A stretch of 64,000 nt of DNA from Haloarcula amylovorans (GTDB taxonomy: Archaea > Halobacteriota > Halobacteria > Halobacteriales > Haloarculaceae), in contig NZ_SRIF01000001.1 in assembly GCF_004681185.1 (NCBI RefSeq), positions 434,001 through 498,000 on the forward strand, read 5' to 3'. The notes beneath the pieces were generated by a model. It was not told where the DNA came from. It saw nothing but the letters and a program-made list of their open reading frames with translations, and did no database searches. A program made the position numbers and the translations under genes. Numbering within the stretch: the first letter of the stretch is position 1; every line of letters starts with the position of its first letter. Below are positions 1 through 7,724 of the stretch, piece by piece.

Positions 1-217
1 GCGCCATTGCGTAACTGTGATAGTCCAGTCCTGCACCGTCGTACGCCTCGGGAATCGGCATCCCCATCAGCCCCAGGTCCGCCATCTGTTCGACGAGGCC
101 CCACGGGAACTCGTCGTTCGCGTCGATGTCGGCCGCCCGCGGGACGACCTCCTCGTCGACGAATTCCGTGACCATCTCCTGTATCTGGCGCTGCTCTGCA
201 GATGGACTGAAGTCCAT
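1..217 (-). CDS. Acyl-CoA dehydrogenase, N-terminal part (cut by window edge)
   Basis: Only the first 72 residues lie inside the window. The start is an ATG read from the minus strand at 215-217. The translation begins MDFSPSAEQRQIQEMV and continues with a helical stretch containing FVDEEVVPRA and MADLGLMGMPIPEAYDG, which is the typical N-terminal alpha-helical domain of acyl-CoA dehydrogenases. These FAD enzymes form the alpha,beta double bond in acyl-CoA substrates. It lies just upstream of, and on the same strand as, a 3-hydroxyacyl-CoA dehydrogenase, which supports a role in fatty-acid or branched-chain acyl-CoA oxidation. Substrate cannot be told from this fragment. Confidence 0.85.
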   Translation of the reverse strand, partial: MDFSPSAEQRQIQEMVTEFVDEEVVPRAADIDANDEFPWGLVEQMADLGLMGMPIPEAYDGAGLDYHSYAMA

Positions 218-307
218 GCCAGTAGGTATCGAGGCACAGTCCTTTACTGTTCGGCAACGGGCGACCCGTTGTCGGCAGTCGTATTCTCGCTTCCGCTCCG
301 TGCCCGG

Positions 308-1165
308 TCAGTCGTACTTGTAGAAGCCAGCGCCGGTCTTCTTCCCGAGGTCGCCGGCGGCGACTTTACGTTTCAGGAGGTACGCCGGCTGATAGCGGTC
401 GCCCAGCTCCTCGTGGAGCGTCTCGGAGGCGTCCAACACCACGTCCAGCCCGATGTGGTCGGCCAGCTCCAGCGGTCCCATCGGGACGTTCGTACCGAGC
501 GTCATTCCGCGGTCGATATCCGCCTCCTCGGCGACGCCCTCGTCGTAGGCGCGGATTCCCTCGTTTATCCATGGCATCAGGATGCGGTTGACGACGAAGC
601 CGGGTTTGTCGTCGGCCTCCCACGTCTCCTTGCCGAGGTCCTCGGCGAAGGCGTGGCCGAGCGCGAGCGTCTTCTCGTCCGTCTTCTCGCCGACGACGAC
701 TTCGACGCCTTTCATCACCGGCACAGGATTCATGAAATGCAGACCGAGGACGCGCTCCGGGCGGTCGACGACGCTGGCGATGGTGGTAATCGAGAGCGTG
801 CTGGTGTTCGTGGCGAGAATCGTCTCCGGGCCGCACGTCTCCGCGAGGTCGGTGAAGACGGACTGTTTGACGCCCATCTCCTCGGTGACGGCTTCCACGA
901 CGAGGTCACAGTCCGCGAGGTCATCGAGGTCGGTGGTCCCGTCGATGCGGTCGCGCGCGCTGTCGGCCTCCCGGCGAGTGAGTTCGTCGCGGGCGACCAG
1001 TCGGTCGAGGCTGTCGTCGATGGAGTCGAACCCCGCCGAGACGAAGCGCTGTTCGACGTCGCGCATCACCACGTCGTACCCGGCGCTCGCGGCGACCTGT
1101 GCGATGCCGTTTCCCATCGTTCCCGCGCCGACGACGCCCACGGTGTCTATTTCGTCGAGTTCCAT
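308..1165 (-). CDS. hbd: 3-hydroxyacyl-CoA dehydrogenase
   Basis: This 285-residue protein has the short single-enzyme length of the 3-hydroxybutyryl-CoA dehydrogenase family. The N-terminal Rossmann fold carries GAGTMG at residues 13-18 (the NAD-binding GxGxxG). The active-site region reads HFMNPVPVMKG, holding the catalytic His. The C-terminal helical domain contains GFVVNRI and ends in GKKTGAGFYKYD, as in the family. It oxidises 3-hydroxyacyl-CoA to 3-ketoacyl-CoA in beta-oxidation, or works in reverse in PHA-type metabolism. It lies upstream, on the minus strand, of an acyl-CoA dehydrogenase. An imperfect inverted repeat lies just upstream of its start (1205-1257). Confidence 0.93.
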   Translation of the reverse strand: MELDEIDTVGVVGAGTMGNGIAQVAASAGYDVVMRDVEQRFVSAGFDSIDDSLDRLVARDELTRREADSARDRIDGTTDLDDLADCDLVVEAVTEEMGVKQSVFTDLAETCGPETILATNTSTLSITTIASVVDRPERVLGLHFMNPVPVMKGVEVVVGEKTDEKTLALGHAFAEDLGKETWEADDKPGFVVNRILMPWINEGIRAYDEGVAEEADIDRGMTLGTNVPMGPLELADHIGLDVVLDASETLHEELGDRYQPAYLLKRKVAAGDLGKKTGAGFYKYD

Positions 1166-1204
1166 AGTCGGGGGTTCGACCCGATTTCGTGTAAGTCTGC
1201 CGAC

Positions 1205-1257
1205 GGTAGTAGAACAGTAAATTTGCTTACCATCACCGAAAGGTGTTACTTACTACC
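1205..1257. promoter_or_regulatory. Inverted repeat upstream of hbd, possible operator
   Basis: GGTAGTA at 1205-1211 is mirrored by TACTACC at 1251-1257. A smaller hairpin, CACC-GAAA-GGTG, occupies 1234-1245 within it. The block starts 39 bases upstream of the hbd start codon on the minus strand, where a core promoter would lie, so it could bind a regulator of fatty-acid genes. This is inferred from position and symmetry only. Confidence 0.35.
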
Positions 1258-1445
1258 ACGCTAAAACCCACGGACGGCGGACAACTCCAATTATTCACTC
1301 GCTCCGTAGTAAATGTCAGGAACAAGATACTTATGGGGTGCGCTGGAATAAGGAAGTGACGTGACAGCGCTCACACCCGGACGGCCGGCCCAGCTATCGA
1401 CTAATCAGTGTGACGTCCGGGAACCGACGCCCAGCATCTCCGAGA

Positions 1446-2333
1446 ATGAGTAAATCATCCGACGCCTCGGCCGCGCAGGCCGACCAAACGGTCGCACAGG
1501 TCATCGACACCATCGCGGACACTGCAGCAGACGTACGGACGGCAATCGCCACAGAGCGCGAACATAGCGGGACGGTCAACCCCAGCGGCGACGAGCAACT
1601 GGCCGCCGACGTTCGCGCGGACGAACTGTTCGAACAGCGCATGCTCTCCATCGACGGCGTGGCCTCCTACGCCAGCGAGGAACGAGAAGACGTGACGACG
1701 ACCGACGGGCACGTCCACATGGCAATGGACCCGCTCGACGGCTCCTCAAATCTCGAACCCAACAGCGGGATGGGGACCATCTTCGGCGTCTACAGCGAAC
1801 AACCCCCCACCCACGGTCGCAACCTGCTAGCAGCCGGATTCGTCATCTACGGCCCCGTCACCTCGATGGTTGTCGCCCGTGACGGCACGGTCAAGGAGTA
1901 CATCCTCGACAGCGAGGAGAAACGCCTCGTCGACGACGACGTGACCGTCCCCGAGGATCCGACCGTGTTCGGGTTCGGCGGCGGCGTCGACTCCTGGACC
2001 GACAACTTCGGCACCTTCGCCGAAGAGGTCCGCCACGAGCTCAAGCTGCGCTACGGCGGCGCGATGATAGCCGACATCAATCAGGTGCTCTCCTACGGCG
2101 GCGTCTTCGCCTACCCCGCCCTGGAGTCCAGTCCCGACGGGAAACTCCGGCTCCAGTTCGAGGGGCAACCGATGGCCTACATCGTCGAGACGGCTGGCGG
2201 ACGCTCCTCCGACGGTTCTCGGTCTCTTCTCGATAGGAATCCGGACGAACTCCACGAGCGCACGCCGCTCCACCTGGGCAACGCCGACCTCATCGACCGT
2301 CTCGAATCATCGGTCGAGCAGTACCAGCGGTAG
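1446..2333 (+). CDS. fbp: Fructose-1,6-bisphosphatase, class I
   Basis: This 295-residue enzyme hydrolyses fructose 1,6-bisphosphate to fructose 6-phosphate, the committed step of gluconeogenesis. The metal-binding signature DPLDGSSN is at residues 95-102 and is the hallmark of FBPase class I. An upstream acidic motif, DEQLAADVRADE, and the later YGGAMIADINQVL segment match the fold. I chose the ATG at 1446 because the 12 residues encoded upstream of it are proline- and arginine-rich and unlike the family. A TATA-like ATACTTAT near 1328-1335 would give a leader of roughly 90 bases, unusually long for a haloarchaeon. The gene stands alone between diverging and converging neighbours. Confidence 0.93.
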   Translation: MSKSSDASAAQADQTVAQVIDTIADTAADVRTAIATEREHSGTVNPSGDEQLAADVRADELFEQRMLSIDGVASYASEEREDVTTTDGHVHMAMDPLDGSSNLEPNSGMGTIFGVYSEQPPTHGRNLLAAGFVIYGPVTSMVVARDGTVKEYILDSEEKRLVDDDVTVPEDPTVFGFGGGVDSWTDNFGTFAEEVRHELKLRYGGAMIADINQVLSYGGVFAYPALESSPDGKLRLQFEGQPMAYIVETAGGRSSDGSRSLLDRNPDELHERTPLHLGNADLIDRLESSVEQYQR

Positions 2334-2464
2334 AGCACCGATTTCACAGCCGCAGACACCGCCCGGACCAGTTCTCCGTCTGCAGCGAGTCCGTTCCGAC
2401 GAATTCCCGAGCGGCGCGACTCGTCGGGGTAACTACTGTGACCCCGGGGGCCGTGTGGGGTGGT

Positions 2465-4285
2465 ATGAAGGTACGTATCGCGGCGGGCGCGAGCCGTGAG
2501 GAAGCGTCCGCTATCGCCGCCGCCGTCGCCGAACACGTCGGCGAGAGCGTCGAGGTGTTCGTCGGCGACAGCGACGAACCGACGCTCGTCCGGGAAGTCA
2601 GCGAAATGGACGACGACGGAACCGACAGCCCTCCCGAGACGGACGAGGACCTCGGCCCGACCGACCGCGAGAAGCGACTGCGCGAGGAGATCGCCGACAT
2701 CGAACGCGGCGGGCCGGAGAAGTACCGCGAACGACTGGCCGAGCAGGGGAAACTGTTCGTCCGCGACCGCCTCGAACTCTGGTTCGGCGACGAGGGATTG
2801 GACTTCGAGGACGGCCGGTTCGCTAACTTCGACGGGTGGCGTAGCGAGGCGCGAAGCGCCTCGGACAGTCGAGCGAACGAAGGCCGCGAGACCGCGGACA
2901 GCCCGGACGGCGAGGCGAGCGACAACGACGACCGGCTCCCCGCCGACGGCCTCGTCACCGGCGCGGGGACCGTAGACGGCCGGAAGGCCCACGTCGCCGC
3001 GAACGACTTCACCGTCAAGGCCGGCTCTGTCGCCAAGCACGGCGTCGAGAAGTTCCTGCGCCTCCAGCAACGCGCGCTGAAGACTGGCCGACCGGCGCTG
3101 TACCTCGTCGACTCCTCGGGCGGCCGAATCGACCAGCAGCGGGGCTTCTTCGCCAACCGCGAGGGAATCGGGAAATTCTACTACAACCACTCGATTCTTT
3201 CCGGAGCCGTCCCGCAGATATGCGTCCTCTACGGCCCCTGCATCGCCGGCGCGGCCTACACGCCCGTCTTCTCGGATTTCACGGTGATGGTCCGCGGGAT
3301 GAGCGCGCTGGCCATCGCCTCGCCGCGGATGGTCGAGATGGTCACCGGCGAAGATATCGACTTAGAGACGCTCGGCGGACCGGACGTCCACGCCCGCCAC
3401 TCGGGGAGCGCCGACCTCGTGGCCGACGACGAGGAACACGCCCGCGACCTCGTCGCCGACCTGATCACGTATCTGCCGGACAACTGCGAAGAGAAGCCGC
3501 CCAGTCGGGACCCCGTCGCCCCGTCGAAGTCCCCCGAGGGGCTCGACAGCGTCGTCCCGCAGGAACCGAACAAGGGCTACGACATGCATCGGGTCATCGA
3601 CCGCGTGGTGGACGGCGACTCCTTCTTCGAACTCCAACCGGAGTACGGCAAGGAGATTCTCACCGGGTTCGCGCGCATCGACGGCCGCACCGTCGGCGTA
3701 GTCGCCAACCAGCCGAGCCACCGCGCCGGCGCTATCTTCCCCGACTCGGCCCGCAAAGCGGCGGAGTTCGTCTGGAAGTGCGACGCGTTCAACGTCCCGC
3801 TGCTGTACCTCTGTGACACGCCGGGGTTCATGGCGGGGTCCGGCGTCGAGAAGGAGGGCATTCTGGAGGCGGGCAAGAAGATGATCTACGCCACCTCCTC
3901 GGCCACCGTCCCGAAGCAGTGCGTCGTCGTCCGGAAGGCCTACGGTGCGGGCATCTACGCGATGTCCGGCCCGGCCTACGACCCCGAGGCGACGCTCGCG
4001 CTCCCCAGCGGGGAAATCGCCATCATGGGACCAGAGGCCGCCATCAACGCCGTCTACGCCAACAAACTCGACGCCATCGACGACCCCGACGAGCGGGCCG
4101 AACGCGAGGCGGAACTGCGCGAGGAGTACCGCCGCGACATCGACGCCCACCGGATGGCCAGCGAGGTGGTCATCGACGAGATCGTCCCACCGAGCGACCT
4201 GCGTGCGGAACTGGCCGCCCGCTTCGAGATGTACGAGACCGTCGAGAAAGAGCGCCCCCAGAAGAAACACGGCGCGATTCTATAA
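2465..4285 (+). CDS. Acyl-CoA carboxylase carboxyltransferase subunit with fused N-terminal domain
   Basis: This 606-residue biotin-dependent carboxyltransferase transfers CO2 from carboxybiotin to an acyl-CoA, most likely propionyl- or acetyl-CoA. The crotonase-like N-lobe has SSGGRIDQQ, GPCIAGAAYTPVFSDF and LGGPDVHARHSG. The C-lobe has LLYLCDTPGFMAGSGVE and MSGPAYDP. Usual family length is about 510-540. The surplus is an N-terminal region of about 60 residues (KVRIAAGASREEASAIAAAV...), resembling the small acc-operon or epsilon-type subunit, plus a charged insert at about residues 127-158. The ATG at 2465 is preferred over the upstream GTG at 2438, which adds only nine atypical residues. 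No biotin carboxylase gene is in the window, so the alpha subunit must be encoded elsewhere. Confidence 0.9.
   Translation: MKVRIAAGASREEASAIAAAVAEHVGESVEVFVGDSDEPTLVREVSEMDDDGTDSPPETDEDLGPTDREKRLREEIADIERGGPEKYRERLAEQGKLFVRDRLELWFGDEGLDFEDGRFANFDGWRSEARSASDSRANEGRETADSPDGEASDNDDRLPADGLVTGAGTVDGRKAHVAANDFTVKAGSVAKHGVEKFLRLQQRALKTGRPALYLVDSSGGRIDQQRGFFANREGIGKFYYNHSILSGAVPQICVLYGPCIAGAAYTPVFSDFTVMVRGMSALAIASPRMVEMVTGEDIDLETLGGPDVHARHSGSADLVADDEEHARDLVADLITYLPDNCEEKPPSRDPVAPSKSPEGLDSVVPQEPNKGYDMHRVIDRVVDGDSFFELQPEYGKEILTGFARIDGRTVGVVANQPSHRAGAIFPDSARKAAEFVWKCDAFNVPLLYLCDTPGFMAGSGVEKEGILEAGKKMIYATSSATVPKQCVVVRKAYGAGIYAMSGPAYDPEATLALPSGEIAIMGPEAAINAVYANKLDAIDDPDERAEREAELREEYRRDIDAHRMASEVVIDEIVPPSDLRAELAARFEMYETVEKERPQKKHGAIL
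2838..2935 (+). repeat. Hairpin-rich in-frame insert within the carboxyltransferase gene
   Basis: The coding sequence is interrupted by a stretch with no counterpart expected in the family. It carries two perfect hairpins: CGAGGCGC/GCGCCTCG at 2845-2852 and 2856-2863 with a GAA loop, and CCGCG/CGCGG at 2884-2888 and 2893-2897. It encodes a Ser/Ala/Arg/Asp/Glu-rich loop and keeps the reading frame. This looks like a palindromic repeat element tolerated inside a surface loop. The exact borders are estimated. Confidence 0.5.
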
Positions 4286-4291
4286 CGGCGG

Positions 4292-5194
4292 TCAGTCGGC
4301 CGTCGAGTCGGCGAGGGTTCCGCCGAGTCGCTGGCGGGTGAGTTTCGGCGTCTCGCGAGCCACCAATAGCGCCGTCACGATACCGAACGCCGCGACGCCC
4401 GCCAGACCTACTGGACTGGCGACCAGTTGCGCGAGCGCTTCGCTGTCGGCACGGGCGTACACGACGACGAACCCGGCAGAGCCGTTGAAGACGCCGTGTA
4501 CCAGCGCCGCCGCGAAGACGGACTCGGCGCGCAGGACGAGATAGGTGTACAGCGGCGAGAACGCGACGCAGGCGAGCACCATCATCCCGACGCCGACCGC
4601 CGGGAACGACGGGAAGTTGTAGCCGTCGAAGATGACGGGCGCATGCCATATTCCCCACAGCGAGCCGATGGAAAGCGACGCCTTCCAGAACCCCAGCGGT
4701 GCAAGTTCCCACAGCAGATAGCCGCGCCAGCCGAACTCCTCGCCGAACGCGAAGACGGCGTTGATAGTGACACCGGCGACCAGGACGATGCCGAAGACGA
4801 CGAGTAGCCCGACGACACCGCCGGGAAGCGGGACGCCCGGCAACGGATTCGCCGTCGGGTCGAAGGACACGCCGGGGACGAGCAGCGAGATGAGGAGCGT
4901 CAGACCGACGAGGGGGAGCGCGACCAGCGCTGCGGCGGCCAGCCATCGCGGTCGCCCGAGACGCAGTCCGACCGTCGAGAGCGAGACGTCACTGGTGAGC
5001 ACAGCGACGAGACCCGCGACCATCGGCGTGAACATGTAGATAGGGGCCAGTGCGACCATGCGAATCCCTGTCGCCAGCGAGACAGCGACGAGGAGCGCCG
5101 CGAGGCCGACGAGCGTGACGCCGAAGCGGGCGAGGCGATTCGTATTCGGCCGAGTCACGTCCGGTTGAGTTCCACCTGCTCCCGCCACGGTCAC
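4292..5194 (-). CDS. CPBP family intramembrane glutamic endopeptidase
   Basis: This 300-residue multi-spanning protein shows the CPBP (Abi/Rce1-like) motifs: EEFGWRG (paired Glu and Arg), then GIWHAP (His), then LVHGVFN (second His). These residues form the intramembrane active site of Rce1-type proteases. I estimate about eight membrane segments. Substrates of the haloarchaeal members are unknown; roles in protein maturation or bacteriocin immunity have been proposed for relatives. It starts with GTG and overlaps the stop codon of the upstream MaoC gene by four bases (GTGA), so the two are translationally coupled. Confidence 0.88.
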   Translation of the reverse strand: MTVAGAGGTQPDVTRPNTNRLARFGVTLVGLAALLVAVSLATGIRMVALAPIYMFTPMVAGLVAVLTSDVSLSTVGLRLGRPRWLAAAALVALPLVGLTLLISLLVPGVSFDPTANPLPGVPLPGGVVGLLVVFGIVLVAGVTINAVFAFGEEFGWRGYLLWELAPLGFWKASLSIGSLWGIWHAPVIFDGYNFPSFPAVGVGMMVLACVAFSPLYTYLVLRAESVFAAALVHGVFNGSAGFVVVYARADSEALAQLVASPVGLAGVAAFGIVTALLVARETPKLTRQRLGGTLADSTAD

Positions 5195-5640
5195 TCCGGT
5201 TTCAGTTCGACCAGCGCAGTTCGCTCGAACGTACAGACGAGCGTGTCGTCCTGCTTGTAGACGTCTACCTGCATCGTGACGACGCCGCGGTCCCCGTCGC
5301 TCGTGAGGCGCTTTTCGGTCACCGTCGTCTCGGCGCGAATCGTATCGCCGTGGAACACCGGCGCGGGATGTTCTACGCCGTCGTAGGAGAGGTTGGCGAC
5401 GATGGTGCCGTCAGTCGTGTCCGGAATCGTCAGGCCCACCGCAAGCGACATCGTGTAGAGTCCGTTGACCAGTCGCTCGCCGAACTGCGTCTCACTGGCG
5501 AACTCGGCGTCCAAGTGGAGCGGCTGCTGGTTCATCGTCAGGTCACAGAACCGCTGGTTGTCGCTCTCGCTCACTGTCCGCCGTTTCCCGTGACGAATCG
5601 TCTCGCCTTCCTCGAACTCCTCGTAGTACAGGCCGGTCAT
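5191..5640 (-). CDS. MaoC family (R)-specific enoyl-CoA hydratase-like protein
   Basis: This 149-residue single hot-dog domain protein belongs to the MaoC dehydratase family. The N-terminal FEEGETIRHGKRRTVSE and the middle NQQPLHLDAEFA (catalytic Asp/His region: N..PLHLD) followed by FGERLVNGLYT are characteristic. Such enzymes hydrate enoyl-CoA or dehydrate hydroxyacyl-CoA. A CitE-like lyase gene lies about 750 bases away, and pairs of MaoC and CitE proteins handle mesaconyl- or methylmalyl-CoA, so that is a plausible substrate. However, the characterised mesaconyl-CoA hydratases are about twice this length. The start ATG follows a short promoter region shared with the plus-strand gene. Confidence 0.85.
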   Translation of the reverse strand: MTGLYYEEFEEGETIRHGKRRTVSESDNQRFCDLTMNQQPLHLDAEFASETQFGERLVNGLYTMSLAVGLTIPDTTDGTIVANLSYDGVEHPAPVFHGDTIRAETTVTEKRLTSDGDRGVVTMQVDVYKQDDTLVCTFERTALVELKPE

Positions 5641-5669
5641 ACCGACGGGAACACGCGCCGGGCCCTTAA

Positions 5670-5868
5670 GTGGCCCCGAGTGATGCCGTTCGGTATCCCC
5701 CCCTCAGCCTCGTCAGCGGTCTCTACGTCGTCGCCGCGAGCGCCGCCGGAACCGTCGCCAGTCCCAGCGAGACGCCGATAACGTGGGGTTGTCGGCTGGA
5801 CTGGCCTGTAGCGTCTGGCTGGTCGGCGGCGTCAGCGCCCTCGTTACGACGGGATGAATGCAGCCCAG
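5670..5868 (+). pseudogene. Possible remnant of a small membrane protein gene
   Basis: One plus-strand frame reads SLVSGLYVVAASAAG and then, after a one-base frame change near 5780, another reads NVGLSAGLACSVWLVGG up to a TGA at 5856-5858. Joined, the pieces would make a two-helix membrane protein of 50-60 residues. There is no single open frame that covers both. It may be a decayed gene, or chance hydrophobic coding in GC-rich DNA; I cannot name a parent. Confidence 0.3.
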
Positions 5869-5911
5869 GATGTAGAAACATTCAATACGAATAAAATGTA
5901 AATTAGGGGAT

Positions 5912-6337
5912 ATGGGTATAGCCACGATGGTATCAGACTGGCTCCCCGACAGCCCGCCGACGTGGGACGACGTTATCGTGACTGTCCTCGCCGTGGTGTG
6001 GCTATCTCTCACGTTCTCCGGACTCGATACGATCTCGTGGACAGCACTCGCGGCCGGTATTGGAATCGTCGTGGTCGTAGCGGGACCTGTCGCTCATTCG
6101 ACGCTCAGCGAGCGCATCAGTGCTCGGGTACCAGCACTCGGACCGGCCGGCCGTGCTGTCGGTATCGTCCTCTTCGCGGTCGCTGTCTGGTTCGTCGCAC
6201 CGATGGTCGACGTCCCGGCCCACCTCGTCACGAGCTTTTGCGGCGGTGGGATGCTCGCCCTCGCGGTGCTGGTGGCGCTCCAAGCCGTCTACGCCGGTGA
6301 GGTATCTGGATGGCGAATCGGGCAGCGAGACGATTGA
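5912..6337 (+). CDS. Hypothetical four-helix membrane protein
   Basis: I do not recognise this 141-residue protein. It has four clear hydrophobic segments: about residues 20-37, 44-60, 79-98 and 105-125. Between the second and third is a short polar loop (HSTLSERISARVPALG). The N-terminus, rich in Asp, Pro and Trp, is predicted cytoplasmic or extracellular without a signal peptide. The start ATG at 5912 follows an AT-rich stretch (5884-5909) that fits a leaderless promoter. It ends 52 bases before the CitE-like lyase gene on the same strand, so the two may be co-transcribed. Confidence 0.6.
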   Translation: MGIATMVSDWLPDSPPTWDDVIVTVLAVVWLSLTFSGLDTISWTALAAGIGIVVVVAGPVAHSTLSERISARVPALGPAGRAVGIVLFAVAVWFVAPMVDVPAHLVTSFCGGGMLALAVLVALQAVYAGEVSGWRIGQRDD

Positions 6338-6389
6338 AGTGAGATTGCAAGCGCCGATACTTAGGGACCGGGACCGCCTACGAGAGACC

Positions 6390-7223
6390 ATGCCCCGTCG
6401 AAGTATCCTCTTTTCGCCCGGCGACGACGCCGGGAAACTCCGAAAGGCCCCGGAGACGGACGCCGACGTAGTGGTTTTCGACCTCGAAGACGCCGTGGTC
6501 CCCGACCAGAAAGCTGCGGCCCGCGAAATCGTCCGCGACGCACTCTCGGACGTGTTCCCGGCCGACTGCGAGGTCTGCGTCCGCGTCAACCCGGTCGGTG
6601 CGGGCGCGGCCGAGGACCTCGCCGTCATCCTCGACGGCCCGACCCCGGACAGCGTGATGCTCCCGAAGACCCGAGACGCCGACGACGTGCGACAGCTCGC
6701 GGAGCTGTTAGCTGACGCGGGCGTCGCGTGTCCGATACTCGCCCTCGTCGAGTCGGCGGCGGGCATCCTCCACGCGGAGGGCATCGCCGCCGCCGAGGGC
6801 GTCGAAGCGCTGGTGTTCGGAGCCGAGGACCTCGCCGGCGACATCGGCGCGACGCGAACCGAAGCGAGCAGTGAAGTCGAACACGCGCGCCAGCACGTCG
6901 TCCTCGCAGCGCGGGCCGCGAACGTGACGCCCATCGACACACATTTTCCCTCCTACACCGACGACGAGGGACTCCAACGGGAAGCGAAACGCGCGCTTCA
7001 GTTGGGGTACGACGGGAAACTCGCCATCCATCCCGCGCAAGCGACCATCATCAACGAGGTGTTCACCCCGACGCCCGCGCGGGTGGAGTGGGCCGAACGC
7101 ATCCTCTCGGCGCGCGACGAGTCGAGCGGTGGCGTCTTCGTCGTCGACGGCGAGATGATCGACGCCCCGCAGATTCGACAGGCTGAACGGGTCCTAGAGC
7201 GGGCGAACGCCGGCAGCGAGTGA
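6390..7223 (+). CDS. CitE-like HpcH/HpaI aldolase (beta-methylmalyl-/citramalyl-CoA lyase family)
   Basis: This 277-residue TIM-barrel enzyme belongs to the citrate lyase beta / malyl-CoA lyase family, which splits or forms C-C bonds next to CoA thioesters. Family motifs are RSILFSPG at the N-terminus, VVFDLEDAV at 28-36 (metal-binding Glu-Asp), ALVESAAG, FGAEDLAGD and GKLAIHPAQ. The C-terminal GEMIDAPQIRQAERVL holds the Asp lid residue. In haloarchaea, members act as beta-methylmalyl-CoA lyase, or as malyl-CoA hydrolase or malate synthase, in the methylaspartate cycle. Which activity applies here cannot be told from sequence. The ATG at 6390 is chosen because coding similarity starts there; the longer frame upstream overlaps the preceding gene. 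Confidence 0.88.
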   Translation: MPRRSILFSPGDDAGKLRKAPETDADVVVFDLEDAVVPDQKAAAREIVRDALSDVFPADCEVCVRVNPVGAGAAEDLAVILDGPTPDSVMLPKTRDADDVRQLAELLADAGVACPILALVESAAGILHAEGIAAAEGVEALVFGAEDLAGDIGATRTEASSEVEHARQHVVLAARAANVTPIDTHFPSYTDDEGLQREAKRALQLGYDGKLAIHPAQATIINEVFTPTPARVEWAERILSARDESSGGVFVVDGEMIDAPQIRQAERVLERANAGSE

Positions 7224-7264
7224 GCGCCAGAGGAGCTAAACCCACGCGGGCCGACATATGTCGT

Positions 7265-7663
7265 GTGCCATCGATACCTGAGAAATATCACGACTTGTTC
7301 GAGAAGTCGACGTTCGCCCACGTCGTGACCATGCTGCCCGACGGTCGGCCGCACTCGATGCCGGTCTGGGTCGACTACGATGCCGAGGACGACCGACTGT
7401 TGGTGAACACTGAGCGCCACCGACGCAAGGCGAAGAACGTCGAGACGGACCCGACCGTCGCGGCGAGCATGACCGACCCCGAGAACCCGTATCGGTTCCT
7501 CTCGATAACGGGAGAAGTCGACGAAGTAACGACGGAAGGCGCACGCGAGCACATCGACGAACTGGCGAAGCGATACATGGGCGAAGACGAGTATCCCCAA
7601 CCCATCGAGAGCGAGCGAATCATCCTTCGTATCCGCGCCGACGAGGTGTTTACCGGCGGGTAG
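7265..7663 (+). CDS. PPOX-class FMN/F420-binding protein
   Basis: This 132-residue protein has the split-barrel fold of the pyridoxamine 5'-phosphate oxidase superfamily: FAHVVTMLPDGRPHSMPVWVDYD, then LLVNTERHRRKAKNV and SITGEVDEV. Short proteins of this type commonly bind FMN or F420 and act as F420H2-dependent reductases or flavoproteins of unknown substrate. The start is the GTG at 7265. A GTG at 7220 in the same frame overlaps the upstream lyase and encodes atypical residues. It sits close behind the CitE-like gene and before gdhA, all on the plus strand. Confidence 0.85.
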   Translation: MPSIPEKYHDLFEKSTFAHVVTMLPDGRPHSMPVWVDYDAEDDRLLVNTERHRRKAKNVETDPTVAASMTDPENPYRFLSITGEVDEVTTEGAREHIDELAKRYMGEDEYPQPIESERIILRIRADEVFTGG

Positions 7664-7724
7664 ACGCACCCTGCCTGCCACCGACGGCGGTATCCTTTTC
7701 CTGCCCGTCCGCCACTGCTAGACC

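Noticed and set aside
17..1264. Long plus-strand open frame of 415 codons over the 3-hydroxyacyl-CoA dehydrogenase gene
   Set aside because: It is the antisense shadow of the clear minus-strand enzymes, has no recognisable motif and an Arg/Val/Asp composition typical of shadow frames in GC-rich DNA.
2177..3190. Minus-strand frame of 337 codons opposite the carboxyltransferase
   Set aside because: It has no motifs. The plus strand encodes a conserved enzyme with all catalytic motifs, and long antisense frames are expected at this GC content.
7201..7270. GTG at 7220 as start of the PPOX-class protein
   Set aside because: It overlaps the stop region of the lyase gene and adds 15 residues unlike the family. 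GTG at 7265 gives the usual start.
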